A stretch of DNA of 64,000 nt from Chlorella sorokiniana (lineage: Eukaryota > Chlorophyta > Trebouxiophyceae > Chlorellales > Chlorellaceae), in NCBI GenBank assembly GCA_025917655.1, contig CP084615.1, positions 124,001 through 188,000 on the forward strand, read 5' to 3'. Position numbers and translations under genes: made by a program. Below, in pieces: positions 11,135-22,533 of the stretch. Positions within the stretch are counted from its first letter, which is position 1. Each line of letters opens with the position of its first letter. Under the pieces are notes generated by a model. That model did not search any database, was not told where the DNA came from, and saw nothing but the letters and a program-made list of their open reading frames with translations.

Positions 11135-12012
11135 ATGGAAGTCGACAGCGACGTCACGGTGCCCAGCAAACGCAGGCCCGAGGAGGGCGCCGAGACCGGT
11201 CCGCCAGGACAGCCGCCAAGCCGCCCTCAAGAGGTCGGTGCGCGCCCTGCAGATTCTGGCACATCGTCCGACAAGCGCCAGCGCACCGCCGAACAGCTGG
11301 CAGCCGGGGGCGGCGGCGGCGACGATGCCGCCAGCTCGCTCCTGCCGCTGCGCCCGCTGACCGAGCAAGCAGCTTCGCGCTTGCAGCGCCTGGGCTCCCC
11401 CGAGCTTGAACAGGAGGAAGAGGCCGAGGCGCTGACGGCATGGCTGCAGGCGCCGCTGCCCATCACGGCCAGGGAGCAGGAGCAGGAGGCAGCGCAGCAC
11501 CGCCTGGTCTGGGACTCTTCTGCCGCCGCCGAGGCCCTTGGCCCAGGCACCGCCGCTCGCCTGGCAGACCAGCTGTACGACCTGAACCTAGCCGCCGACG
11601 GCGTGGGCATTGGCGATGATGCAGGCGGCACGCCCATGGATGCCGACAGCGCCGCGGCGGCCGCCCCGTCGCCGGCCCGGGCTCGCCGCAGGCCGCCGCC
11701 GTCGCCGCGGCAGCCGGCAGCGGCGACCCCCGCAGCGGCAAGGCGAGGCGTCGGGAGCCCACGGCAGGCGCTGATCAGCAGGCTGGCTGAGGCTGACGCG
11801 GCGGCACCCATCCAGCTGCTGCCGCTGGAAGCGCTGGACAAGGAGCCCCTCCTGCACGAGTTCCAGCGGCAGCGGCGGCGGCTGCCCGCGCAGAGCAGAC
11901 AGCCAAGGCGGTGGCGGCGGCGGCGGCGCTGCGGGGGCGGCTGGCGGAGCTGGAGGGCATGGAGGCGGAGGAGGGGGAGGAGGACGAGGTGGTGTTCTTA
12001 CCAGGGCCGTGA
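11135..12012 (+). CDS. hypothetical protein with acidic C-terminus
   Basis: An ORF of about 290 codons starting at the ATG at 11135 (MEVDSDVTVPSKRRPEE). It has a basic patch, an Ala/Glu-rich helical middle (ELEQEEEAEALTAWLQ), an Arg/Pro/Ala-rich segment, then ISRLAEADAAAPIQLLPLE. Near 11865-11880 the frame that reads ...LLHEFQ turns into low-complexity Arg. The next frame gives a far better C-terminus: AEQTAKAVAAAAALRGRL, AELEGMEAEEGEEDEVVF and LPGP, with a stop at 12010. One missing base there would join them. The basic and acidic patches suggest a nuclear protein, possibly a histone- or kinetochore-associated one, but I recognise no domain. Confidence 0.5.
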
Positions 12013-12534
12013 GAAGGGCCGTCTGCCACCCTGCTGCCCGGCCCCCTTGGTCCCTCCACTCAATGGCGGCAGGTCACGGGAGCAACGCACGATGTTCACG
12101 CCTTGCAGACCCTAGCCAGATGCCCTCGATGCAACCTGACTTGACTAGCTGCACCGCGGGGCTTTGCACCGCCCTGCCTCTGTCTCCCGTTCGTCCCGCC
12201 CCTCCTTGCCGGCACCGCTGCCGCAACCCTCACCGCTGTTCATTTCATGCTGGTGCGACCTGCCGCAGCGCGGCGGCCTCTATTGCAACAGGCGGCGCTT
12301 CATGACGGCTTGGGTGGCACCACGGAGAGGTGCCGCAGGCGAGCACTCAGCCACCAGGGCCGCACAAAGCCTTCGCACAAGGGCTTCTGCTGGCAACTGC
12401 AAGCATCTGCTTGCACAGCAACAGCGGCTGGGCCAGGTGGCTTGGCATCCCTGCCAGCCTGACTGACAGAGCATGCGGGACAGCATGCGGGAAAGCAGCA
12501 CATGTGCTGTGCAGCCCGCTCTCGCCGCCGCCGC

Positions 12535-15500
12535 TCAGCGCAGTCCGGCCTTGCGGCAGCGCTCCAGCACCGCGGGGCGACCACATACGTGTGCAGCGGC
12601 TGGTCCAGCATGCTGAAAGGCTCCCACGTCGTGTCTTGGTAGCCAACCCACCTGCAGCGGCTCGAGAGTAATATATGGAGCTTGAGAGGGCGGGGAGGGA
12701 AGCGAGTGAGCCAGTTGGCAGGCTGCAATCGAGCAGCAACCAGCGCAAGAGACGGCGAGAAAGTGATCAGAGCTTGGGTGTGGCGACATGGGCGGCACAG
12801 CGCAGCGCAGCGCAGCAGGAGAGGGCAGGCAGGCTGGCGGCCTGGCAACGGCGGCCCCCGCACTTGATCTCCACATCAGGCTGCGGCCGCTGCCCTTCAT
12901 GCCCACAATGCTCTCCACATCATAGACCTCCTCCTCTTCCTCCTGCGGTACGCAGGTGGGCAGTACAGGCAACCAGTCATTCAGTCCGAGGCCTGCCAGC
13001 AGCCCCGGAAAAAGGAAGGGGGGTGGGAGAGGCCATGCGGCCCGCTGATGCACCTGCGGCATAGCCTACCTCGAGCGGCTGGCACTGCTGCTGCAGCGTG
13101 GCTGACTGCCGCTGCCGAGCTTGCTTGACAGACTGCTTGGGGGCCCTGGCAGCCGCTGCAGACGCCTTCTTGGCAGCAGCAGCAACAGCCTTCTCCTGCA
13201 CAGCTTGCCCCAGACTTGCTGCACTCCGCTGACGCCGCTTCCGCAGCCCCGCCGCTGCATCGCTGCCCGCTGCCGGCTTGCCGCCCGTCCCCGACCCCGC
13301 GTGGACCGCTAACTGCGCCGCTGCCGGTGAGCCGGCAGGAACGCGCCCCTCTGCTGCCGCTGCAGACAGGTGTTTGCAGGCATGCCACGGCCTCAGCATG
13401 GCAGCAAAGCTGCACTGGCACACGGCAGCAAGAAGCCGTACGGTACAGCATGGCCCGCTGCATGGCACACGCAGCACCATCACCTACTGCCCGCTGCCTG
13501 GTCCCACCTTGGCCGCCCGCTCGCCGCCAGACAGCACCGCCTGCCGTCGCCGCTTTGCGCCGCTTTGAGACTGGTCCCCAGCCTCTTGGCTGGCCACCTT
13601 CTTGGCTTCCGGCTCGGCTTCTGAAAGGCCAGCCAGGGCCTCTTGTGCTGCGGGGGCCGCCGCCGCCCAAGCTGCTGCACCGGCTGCTGCCCAGCCTCCT
13701 CCCACTCTGCCCCTGGCGTCGGGCCGGCTGCTTCACTGCTGCCCCGTGCAAGTTCCCCTGAACCGCCGCCCGCCGCCCTCTCCTCCGCAGCTTCAGCAGC
13801 CGCAGCCTGCTGAGGCTCGTCCGCCTCCTCCGCCACCGCCTGCTCCCCGGTTCCAGCAGCCTGCTGAGGGTCGCCGCCCTCTGCCGCCGCAGCCTGCTCC
13901 CTCTCAGCCGTGGCCTCCCGCGCTGCCTCCAGCTGCTGCAGGCGGGCCTGCCTGGCACCCTCCGTCTCATAATCAAGTGCCCTGCCCGAGGGGGCATCAG
14001 GCATGAGAGGGTGGGTGACATGATGTGCGTTTGCAGGTAGAGGTGGGGTGGGGTCGGACGGCAAGCGGTCTGTGTAGAGTAGTGGTGATGGTTGGGAAGG
14101 CAAAAGGCCAGAGCGCCAGGCTCGGGACGCGCATCCCTCCTGCCTCACCACCTCGTGGCACCCCAGGGCAGCCCGCTTCAGCCCCTTGGTGCAAGGCGCC
14201 TCAGACCCCAATCCAACGCGCCTTGCCTTGACCTCGCGCCTCCAAACCCTCCCGCCCACCACCCCCACAGCCAGAGAGGGGCGCCCTCCTGGCCCACCTG
14301 AACACGTGCATGACGATGCTGAAACGCACGCCGGGCACGCTGTGCCAGCCTGGCCGCGTCTCCACCACCACAACGTCTCCTGGGAAGAGCTCCTGCGGCA
14401 TGGGCAGTGCAGTGAGCCGGCCCTCATTTCCTCCCTTTATCTCCTTCTTTCTTTCGATGTCAGGCTTGGGGTTGAAAAAGAGCGGAAGAACCGCACACTG
14501 CCGGCGCAGGGCCACCCAGGGGCGCCGGGAGCGGCATGTGCGGCGACGAGCCAAAAGGTCTCCGCAGCACGGGTCTGCATGCGCCATCCGGCCAAGCAGG
14601 CACAGGAGGTAAGCAGGCCGCAGCGTGCAAAGTGTGCACAGCAGGCCTCACGTGGTCGAGCGCGAAGCCGCGCCAGCCGCCGCTGAAGCCGGCGCCGCTC
14701 TTGCGCGGCAGCCACACCATGGGCCACCACTGCAGGCGGCGGGAGGGGCGCCACCCTTCAGCCACGTACGCAGTCAACCCAGCAGGCCTGCCCCATCGAC
14801 GTTAAGCGCTGCCGCAGCTTTGAGTTTGCTGCCGCAGCGCATCCAGGCTGATAACGGCGCCCAAAGAGACAAAGGCAGAAAAGCACAGGCCTGTGCCACG
14901 TTCCCCCACACCCCCACCCAGCTGCACCCCAAGGGGCCCACCGTGCCGCCGCTGTCGTGCTGCTGAGCATACTCTGCCTCGGGCGGCGCCTGCTGCCCCT
15001 CAGGGATGAAGGCTGCAATATTGCACCTGTCATCCACCCCGACCGCCCTGCAGGGGGTGAGGGAGGCATCAGGCAAGCCGGGCAGCATGAGGGCAGCGCT
15101 GTCGTTTGGCGCGAGCCCCGACGGCGAGCCGCGCTGGCAGGGGGCTGCTAGGTGGCCAGGGCTGGCACGCGCCCCACACAGGGAGGCCAGCGCAGGACGC
15201 TCACTCGCGCAGCCCCGCGGCTGCTCCATCCAAAACCCGCCGCTGACCATGGAAGATGAGAGCACCTGCGTGGGCAGGAGCGAGAGGGGATGGGCGGCAG
15301 GCAGCCACACAAGCGGCAGGCCGGGGCAGGGCCGGCACAGGTCCAGGAAGACTGGTTCGCCGCAACTAGAAGCTTGGCCGACCTTGCAGAAAGCCGGGTT
15401 TGGTAGCCCCTCGGCATGCTCCTCCGCTGCTTCCAGGCACCGCTCGCACGCCGCATGGCCCGCCATGCCTTGATCCGGGCGCCAGCCGGCTTTGCGGCTG

Positions 15501-16069
15501 ACATACGCCCTGCCTGTGGCTTGTTCGTGTTTGATGCGGCGCACAATCACGATCCTGCAAAGATTCGCAGCTGGGATGAGCGTCTTGGGCCTGCACGCTC
15601 AGCCTGCGAACCTCGCGCTGGCAGGAAGGGCAGTGCCGAGGAAGGAGCGGCGCTGCGCCTCTGACCTCGACTTGGCCTCTGCCCTTGCCAGCGCCTCCTC
15701 CGCCTTGAAGATGTCCCGCTCGTTGTAGTTGACTTCTTTCTTACCCTCCCTGCGGCACAGTCGCAGCTCAGGCACAGCGCCTGCAGAGCTGCGCCCCGCT
15801 CAGCACCAAGCGGCAAGGCAGGAGCGCCGGCGGAACGACAGGCCCCTGCGCCAGAGTGCTTCTCACCGATTGGAGCGCCTCAATTCTACTTCCACGACCT
15901 CACGGGCACGCTTCTTGCGGGGGAACTGCTGCGAGACCCGCAACAAGGTGCTTGCCTGTTGCTGCACCTCCTTGGCGGCGTCAAGCACACCCAATTCGCG
16001 CATCCGCTTGGCATTCTCGGCAATCCTCATTAGCCGGTCCTGCTCGTACTGACTGAGCGGCTGCGACAT
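12535..16069 (-). CDS. B3 DNA-binding protein with C-terminal chromodomain
   Basis: Exon 1 (15867-16069) reads MSQPLSQYEQDRLMRIAENA, the N-terminal helix typical of plant At5g42700/At3g19184-type B3 proteins. Exon 2 (15666-15749) adds NYNERDIFKAEEALARAEAK. Later exons give YVSRKAGW, then a full B3 domain: NPAFCKVLSSSMVSGGFW, MEQPRGC, MVWLPRKSGAGFSGGWRGF, ALDH, ELFPGDVVVVET and VRFSIVMHVF. A Glu/Ala/Gln-rich probable coiled coil follows (~14000-13490), then a basic segment (RKRRQRSAASLGQ). The final exons hold a chromodomain, EEVYDVESIVGMK and, after an intron, EIKWVGYQDTTWEP. Phases connect the B3 exons to the coiled coil and on to the chromodomain. Three single-base frame breaks need allowance: near 13640-13700, near 12880, and at the G run 12574-12577, where one extra base gives the ending VLERCRKAGLR and a stop at 12535. 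It is predicted to be a nuclear chromatin or transcription factor. Confidence 0.75.
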
Positions 16070-16431
16070 GGCAGCTATTTATCGAGAGGGAAACCGAGTG
16101 CCGAATGCTCACGCAATCTATAGCACGTCTGCCGAACGGTTTTCAACGCCCAGCGAGTGCTGCAAGCTCAGCGCTGGCTGCGTTCGACAAGGCTGCTTTC
16201 TTCCTAAGTTTGAATTTGCTGATAGGGGCCTTCAGCCCTGCTCTGCCCTCCATGCTCGCCACGACACTCATGTGCCCACATGGGCACTTTATCAGCATCC
16301 AGCCTTCTCTTCTACAACATTTGGGTACCGGCATAGCAGGTGCCACAGGCGCTTTGATGCATTCCGTCAGTTCAATATACAGTCAAGGGTTCTGCCGTCA
16401 CACGCCATGCCTGAGTGGCAGCGGCCGCTGC

Positions 16432-19400
16432 TCATGTCTCCATGCCATTTGTGGTGCCGCTGAACTTGAGGCGGACCTTCATGGCTGCAACACGCGGGCA
16501 GAGCACACAGCAGCTTGGCCCCCAACATGCCGTGTAACACGCACAATGGTTGGAAGTGGGGGCAGGAAGCAGGGTGTACGGCAGCCGCACTGCGTCGGTC
16601 TGCAGAGGAGCAGCGCTGGCGCCATCAATTGCACGGCGCGTCAGGCTGCACACGGCGCGTCAAAGGGCGTGCGCTGCCCAACCCACCCGCCACCAGCTTC
16701 CTGTCATTCACGTGGATGATGCTGCCGTCGCCCTCCACCAACTCCGAGATGGGCTGCACCAGTAAGGGAGGATGGGAGCGTGCGTGAAAGTCAGGGCCAT
16801 TGGAGCTGGACAAGGCGTTGCTCGAAGTGCAGTGCAGAGGATGGCACTCGCCCGTCAACCCGCACAAGCAGCGCCAGCGCACGGGTCGGCTGCAAGCTGC
16901 ACCGGTGCCGCTCCTGCGCTGTTAGTGCACCATTGCCGCCCGCCCCACACAGCCCCGGCCGCCGACGCCGACGCACCTTGCTCAGGTTTGGCCGCGTCTG
17001 CGCCTCCAGCGCCCCCGCATGAAGAGGTTGGTGCTGCCATAGCTCACGCTGGCGCGCTGCGCAATGAGAGGAGGAAGCCGAGTATGTGTAAAGCCCAATG
17101 TCCCATGTGGGCGTGGAGTTGGGACGGTACGCATTGTGGGTAGCAGGGAAGGAGGTGGGCTGAGGGTTGTGGCGCAAAGTGCAGGCAGGGCAATGTTGAA
17201 GGCACTAGATGAGCGGGGGCCAGGGCCGCGCGGCGTCTGCGCATGCGCTGACAAAGCGACAGCGGCACGGGGGCCGAATGCAGCAGAAAGGCAGGGGCTG
17301 GCGAACAGGAACACCTTGTGCCGCTCCCGGGCGGCTGGACGCAGCAAAGGCGCACCTGAGGTGCTTGCCCAGGGCCGGGTCAGCCACCAGCTGGTCTATC
17401 AACTGTGCCAAGGGGTGGGGCAGTCATGGAGGCGGTGAGAGCAGGTGTGGCGCGCTGTGGCAAACGGCAGCACACTTTGCGGACCTTCCTGACCAACCTC
17501 TATCAGACTCTTGCCCAAGCCAAGCCCAGGATTGATGCTACAACCCTATCCCCACCCACCCAAACGCTTGAGAAGGCGGCCAACCCTCGGCTGCCGGCTT
17601 TCCCGAGGCCCAGTTGACCCCCGGTTCTGGGGGCCAGCCCACCTGCTGCAGGCTGGCCGAGGGGTCCACCTCCAGCAGCACCCCGGCGAGCAGATGGGGC
17701 ACTGCTCGTCGCGCTCGTAAGGGGTGGTCAGCGTGTAGACGCCGTGGGTGCCCACGTACCTGCGGCAAAAACAGAAGAACGTGTTGACAAAGCATGCAAG
17801 TGCCAATGCAACGGAGGGCACCCCCACCTGCTGCACCCCCACCCAAAAACGCAAAAGCTCCCTTGACCCAGTCTCCTCAACTCCCCAGCCCGCCGGCCTC
17901 TCCCACCCACCCACCCCAATTCCCCAACTTCTCACATCATGTAGTTGTTCAGGCCGGAGGAGCACATGGTGACCATCTTCAGGGCCTCCAGCGCGCACTG
18001 GGCAGCCACTGCGGGCGCATGGGGGCAAGGTGGCAGCCGGGTTGCGCATCAGGGAAGGCGGGGGCAGCAACAAACCGCAGAGGTGGCGGCACGGGGCAGG
18101 CGGCGGTGGAGGGGATGAAGAGGGGTTTGAGAGGGCAGCCCAGCAGCAGGAAGCAAAGAAGATTGCGGCGGAACCGCAGCGGTCGAATTGCAGGCCCACC
18201 GATGGCGTTGGTGGATGCAATGGCGGGGATGATGTTCTTCACAACGCCCTGCGTCAGCTGGTACGTCACGCCCTGCATGGCGGCGGGGGCAGGGGACAGG
18301 TGAGGCTGTCAGCTGGGCGGCAGGGGTACCAGGGGGCTGCGGCAGGGCAAGTTGGACGGTGCGGTGCATGACGGCAGGGCTGTGTCGGTGTAAAAACACA
18401 GGCGCAGCTGGCTGCCAGCTAAGGAAGCCGCCCTCCATGCGCTGAGCCACCTGGCAGCACAGCGACGTGCGCGGCGCCGCCCTGCAGGGTGCCTCACCTG
18501 GATGCCGAACTCGGTTGCCCGGGCCAGAGCCTTGTCATGCACCCACCGCATGTGCTCTTCGCAGTCTGCAGTGGCAGCGGGTGCTGAGGCAGTGAACAGG
18601 GAGTACAACATGTACTGGCAGGCGGCATTGCGAGCAGGCAAATGAAGAGGCAAATGCAACAGGCGGCACAGGCAGGGCGGCGACCAGCGCTGCGTTTGGC
18701 AGCGACAGCGCTGCCATGCAGCAACCCCTGCACCCCCTCCCCACCCACCCACCTGCGTCAAAGGTGTCGTCTAGGCGCTCCTTGGGCCAAAGGATTATTT
18801 TGGCATACTCGATGCAGTGGGCAGGAGAGCTGCAGGGGTGGGTGGGCCGCGGATGCGGAGGGCAGGGAATCAAACCAGCGGAAAGGGACACTGCACACAC
18901 CTGAATGATGAGGCAGAAGCTGGGGCATCCCACGCATGATGAAAGATGGGGGCAGTAACAAGTTACACAAAGGAAGAGAAGAGATGCCGGAGGCTGGGTG
19001 CTTATTAGTGAGAGAGGCGTGGGAGGCACACCCTGAAAGCGGGCGCCGCCGTTTGCAGGCACGGCTGCCAGCTCACCGGGGGTCTCAGCCAGCGTGCACA
19101 GTGGGAACTTTGTTTGGGGCGGGAACAGCCACAGTGTGCACTCGAAGCAGGGCGTGACGCCGGGGATCAGCACCCTGCGTGATCAGAAGCACAAGGGCAC
19201 ACACTGATGAGTGAAGTGTTGCTCCTGGCTGGGTGGGCTGCCACCCCTTCCCCAGGGTCCCTCCCAAGGCATAACATGCCTGCAACAGCCCAGCAGGGCA
19301 GCCGGGGCAGCCGTGTGGCCCCCATGCATTCACCCGCAGCTGGCGCCCAAGCAAGCGGCGACGGCTGCAGCCCTGTGAGGCCGTGGGGGCGGCCGGGCCA

Positions 19401-21204
19401 GGCAGCGTCCCGATCACCTGGCGTGTCCCTTGAAGCCCTCTGTGCCGCCGTCCACCATCGGCTTCACTGTCGACAGATCCGGCTGCCCATCCTCGTCGTA
19501 CTCTGCAGCACACCAAAACGACCTCACGGCAGGGCAGCGGGTCGGCGCCAGCAGGCAGGCCGGAAGGCAGCGGCCAGAAGGCGGCGCTGAGCGCGATCGC
19601 CCAGTGTTGCACCACTCGCTGCCCGCAGCCTGGTCCCCCTTCCCACTAACACCCTCTCCGCCCCCAAAGCATGGAGTCTGAACCGGGGCAGGAACCTTCT
19701 CGTGCTTACCCCCCCCACCCCCACACCCCACACACACACCCCACACACACACCCCACACACACACCCCACACAGACACACACACACACACACGCACGCAC
19801 GACACACACAGCCCACGCGCGCGGCCGCCCACCCAGGAAGGAGCAGGCCACGGAGTTCATGTAGCGGCGCGCCTCCAGGGAGTCCAGGCCCAGCACCACC
19901 ACGTGGAACTGCTCGTAAAAGTCGAGGGGCTTGTCCTGCGACAGATGGCAGTGAGGCGTGTGTGCGTGTGTTTGTGTGAGTGTGTGTTGAGGAGCGGAGC
20001 AGGGTGCTGGGCGGCTCTGGCTGGCCGGGAGCAAGCATGCGGGCCAGGCCTGCCTGGCAGCGGCGGCAGCGGCAGCGGCGCGCTTGGCCTGCTGCGGAGC
20101 ACAGCTGCAGCGCACCCCGTGTTCCCGGCTGCACTGTTGTTCACGCCCCACTCCAAACCCTGCCAGCTCACGCCACATCCACGCAGCAGCCAGGCATCAC
20201 CCCGCCATTGCCCCCTGTCCCACCGCAGCCTTGCACACAGCCCCGTCCCAGCATACCCCGCCAGCACTTCTGCCACTCAAGCCCAGCCCACCTGGATCAT
20301 GCAGTGGTGCGGCGTGACGGTGACGCCCGGGATACGTTCCATGATGCGCTTTGCTGCCACCTCCGCCTTGCTCTGCCCCACATCTTGCATCCTGCCGGGT
20401 GCCAGGGCCGGCACTGGGCTGGGTGAGAGCGATGCGAAGCCTGGCGGCTCGTGGCGGCACTGCCGCTGCATGCATGGCCACCCTGCATGTCCTGCAGCCC
20501 GGGGCTGCCGCTCGCCGCAGCACACACCCAGGCATCCGGCGGTTGGGCTGCACCATGACGGCAGCCGCAGGCACGCCAGCCTGAACAGCATCACCGTCGA
20601 GCCACAGGAACAAAAGACTGAGCCGACCTGAAGAGGAACTGGCGGTTCAAGTTCGACACGTCTATGATGTCCATGTCTATGACGTCGATGTGGCCAAAGC
20701 CGCTGAGGGCCAAGTCCTTGAGCAGCTCGCAGCCCAGCCCGCCAGCTCCCACCACCAGCACCCTGAGGCAGGGCAAGCGGGCGCGCGGCGGCCAACGTGG
20801 GCATGCGCAGGCGGCCGGCCAGCAGGCCCCAGCGCCGGTACGGCATGCGGGCTGCTGCGGCTGGCATGAGCGGGGCGAAGCACGAGCGCTGGGCACAGGG
20901 GGCGTTGGAAGCGGCGCAGGTGACGGCGGAGTGGGCGGCCCTGCCGCGGAGCCCAAGCTGCGACGCGGCAGGGACGCCCACCAGCTTCATACATTTCAGC
21001 AGTTCATCGCTACGGCTTCCAGCATTCCAAACGCCACGCACAGAGACAGCGGACGGCATGCGCCGAGTGATCAGGTGCTTACCGGCTGTCATCCTGCAAG
21101 AACTCCCTGATCTCTGGTCCCGGTTCAAAGCCCGGTCCCACCACGTTGCCTTCCCGGGTGAGCAGGTAGTCCAAATCCCGCCATCGCCCCTCCAAGTCGG
21201 CCAT
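16432..21204 (-). CDS. UBA3: NEDD8-activating enzyme E1 catalytic subunit
   Basis: UBA3/ECR1 adenylates NEDD8/RUB and passes it to its E2 together with the AXR1/NAE1 subunit. Exon 1 is 21083-21204 ([15 protein letters not shown]...[12 protein letters not shown]). The next exon, ~20632-20763, has the nucleotide-binding [20 protein letters not shown] and [19 protein letters not shown]. Further exons carry [76 protein letters not shown] (catalytic Cys), [26 protein letters not shown] and [16 protein letters not shown], a C-terminal ubiquitin-like part ([11 protein letters not shown]), then MKVRLKFSG to the stop at 16432. At the C run 17681-17684 the frame breaks by one base; one more base joins CPICSPG to [13 protein letters not shown]. 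About 14 exons. Assignment is firm. Confidence 0.93.
19700..19812. repeat. CA/CACCC-rich simple repeat in a UBA3 intron
   Basis: A run of CACA and CACACCC units inside the UBA3 intron just downstream (transcript sense) of the exon coding for [16 protein letters not shown]. It yields false long His/Thr ORFs. Confidence 0.85.
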
Positions 21205-21433
21205 GTCGCGTACAGGAGCGTCAATCAGGGGCCAAACGTTGTGCAGAAACACATACCAAGATGAAAGCGATGCCCGAGACGATCGCGACCAAGTAGTGGA
21301 GGTCTTGAGGTGGCGGGCTGCACCGCACTGCCCACCCTGGCAGGCAAGCATTAAAATTCACTTGTTGTCCATCCTCCTGACTGAGCCTGCCCAAAACAAT
21401 TTAAAAAGCGCCGCGGCCTTCGTTCCTGTGCAG

Positions 21434-21577
21434 GCTGAAGAGCCACGTGCTGCCATACAACTCTGGGCTGCTTGCGCGGGAGGCGCTATCGCACCCGTTT
21501 TCGGGCTGCCGGGCGTGCAGCATGCCGAGTTGCCGGCTGCGCTGAGCAAGGCCTTCCCTGCGCCGGAGGAGGCGTGA
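21434..21577 (+). pseudogene. detached copy of kinase A last exon
   Basis: A duplicate of the terminal coding exon found at 24772-24916 on the minus strand, with about 19 bases of the preceding intron including its cag acceptor. It ends with the same GVQHAELPAALSKAFPAPEEA tail (shown split: GVQHAELPAAL, SKAFPAPEEA) and stop. It is one base shorter than the intact copy, so its frame breaks before HPFF. No upstream kinase exons accompany it, so it is a fragment made by the inverted duplication. Confidence 0.85.
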
Positions 21578-21967
21578 GGGTGTTTGGGCACTGGCTGGCG
21601 GGCACTTGCTTTGTGGTGCGCGCTCGCCCAGCGGCTGTGTCGGGCAGCTGCAGCTTGAGAATGGCTACTGGAACTCAACAGCTGATGCGTTGGTGTATTA
21701 GGAGCATTGCGCCCCATGCATATCCATGCTTGTTTGTGTAACGCCTCGGTGTCGCGGCCGCAGTTTTGTGGGGCCACACTGCTAGGGGCGGCCTCCTTCC
21801 TCTGGTTGGTGGTCCACTGTCCCCGGGGACCTTGGTTGCGACATGAGCCCATGTGTATGTTTGGTTTTGCTTTCTGCTGATGGCGCAAGAGCAGCACAGC
21901 ATTGCGCATTTTTTTCGCTTCGAAAAACGTGTTTGAGTGATATATTTGTTGTAATTAGCTGAAGGGT

Positions 21968-22087
21968 ATGCTACGGTCATACCATCCAGAACACACCGGA
22001 TCCCATCAGAACTCCGAAGTTAAGCTGGATTGGGCTGGATTAGTACTGTGTTGAGGGATCACACGGGAATCCCCAGTGCCGTAGTGT
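21968..22087 (+). rRNA. 5S rRNA
   Basis: A 120-nt eukaryotic 5S rRNA. It has the conserved GGATCCCATCAGAACTCCGA and AGTTAAGC blocks, the TAGTACTG stretch, and ends that pair as a 9-bp helix I (ATGCTACGG with CCGTAGTGT, two wobble pairs). A T run follows directly. The internal Pol III promoter region looks intact. Confidence 0.95.
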
Positions 22088-22090
22088 TTT
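22087..22090 (+). terminator. Pol III T-run after 5S rRNA (left)
   Basis: TTTT immediately at the 3' end of the 5S gene, with a second TTTT a few bases on, as expected for RNA polymerase III. Confidence 0.75.
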
Positions 22091-22499
22091 GCTTTTGTAG
22101 TTATCATTGGAGCCGCCAGTTCATTTTATTATACTGTTTCTTCTTTTATTATACTGTATATTATTGTTTATAGGAGAAGGCTGAGGCCCAAGGCAAGGCA
22201 AGGCACGGTGGCGGTGGGGGGTGGCGGACGGTGAGGCGTGGAGGATGGCGGACGGGGTGAGGTGGTGGAGAGGGAGGGGGAGAGGATCGTGGCGCACTAA
22301 TAAGTCTATTAAGTATTAAGTTAAGGAGGGAATTGTTGCTGTGTGCCAGGGCGAGGGCAAGGAAACTGCATACAACCCCGCGCTACCCCCCACACGGCAG
22401 ACGGGGGCAGGTGGGCCGGCGGGGCCGGTCGGAGCAATGCCGGTGGGAATCAGTCGGGGGCCCGAGTGTGCCGCAACGACAGGGGAGTCTTGACATTTT

Positions 22500-22533
22500 G
22501 ACTTGACTTGACTTGACTTGACTTGACTTGACT
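22500..22533. repeat. (GACTT)n pentanucleotide tandem repeat
   Basis: Just under seven perfect copies of a 5-base unit between the two inverted arms. Its origin is unclear. Confidence 0.9.

Larger units (their letters stand above)
21415..22359 (+). repeat. left arm of ~0.95-kb inverted duplication
   Basis: This stretch is the reverse complement of 23989-24935 over its whole length, nearly base for base. Two one-base differences were noticed, both in homopolymers: TTTT at 21498-21501 against five A in the other arm, and six G at 22216-22221 against seven C. It contains a copy of the last exon of kinase A, its 3' flank, a 5S rRNA gene and AT-rich DNA. The arm starts 210 bases upstream of the UBA3 start codon. 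Confidence 0.92.
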
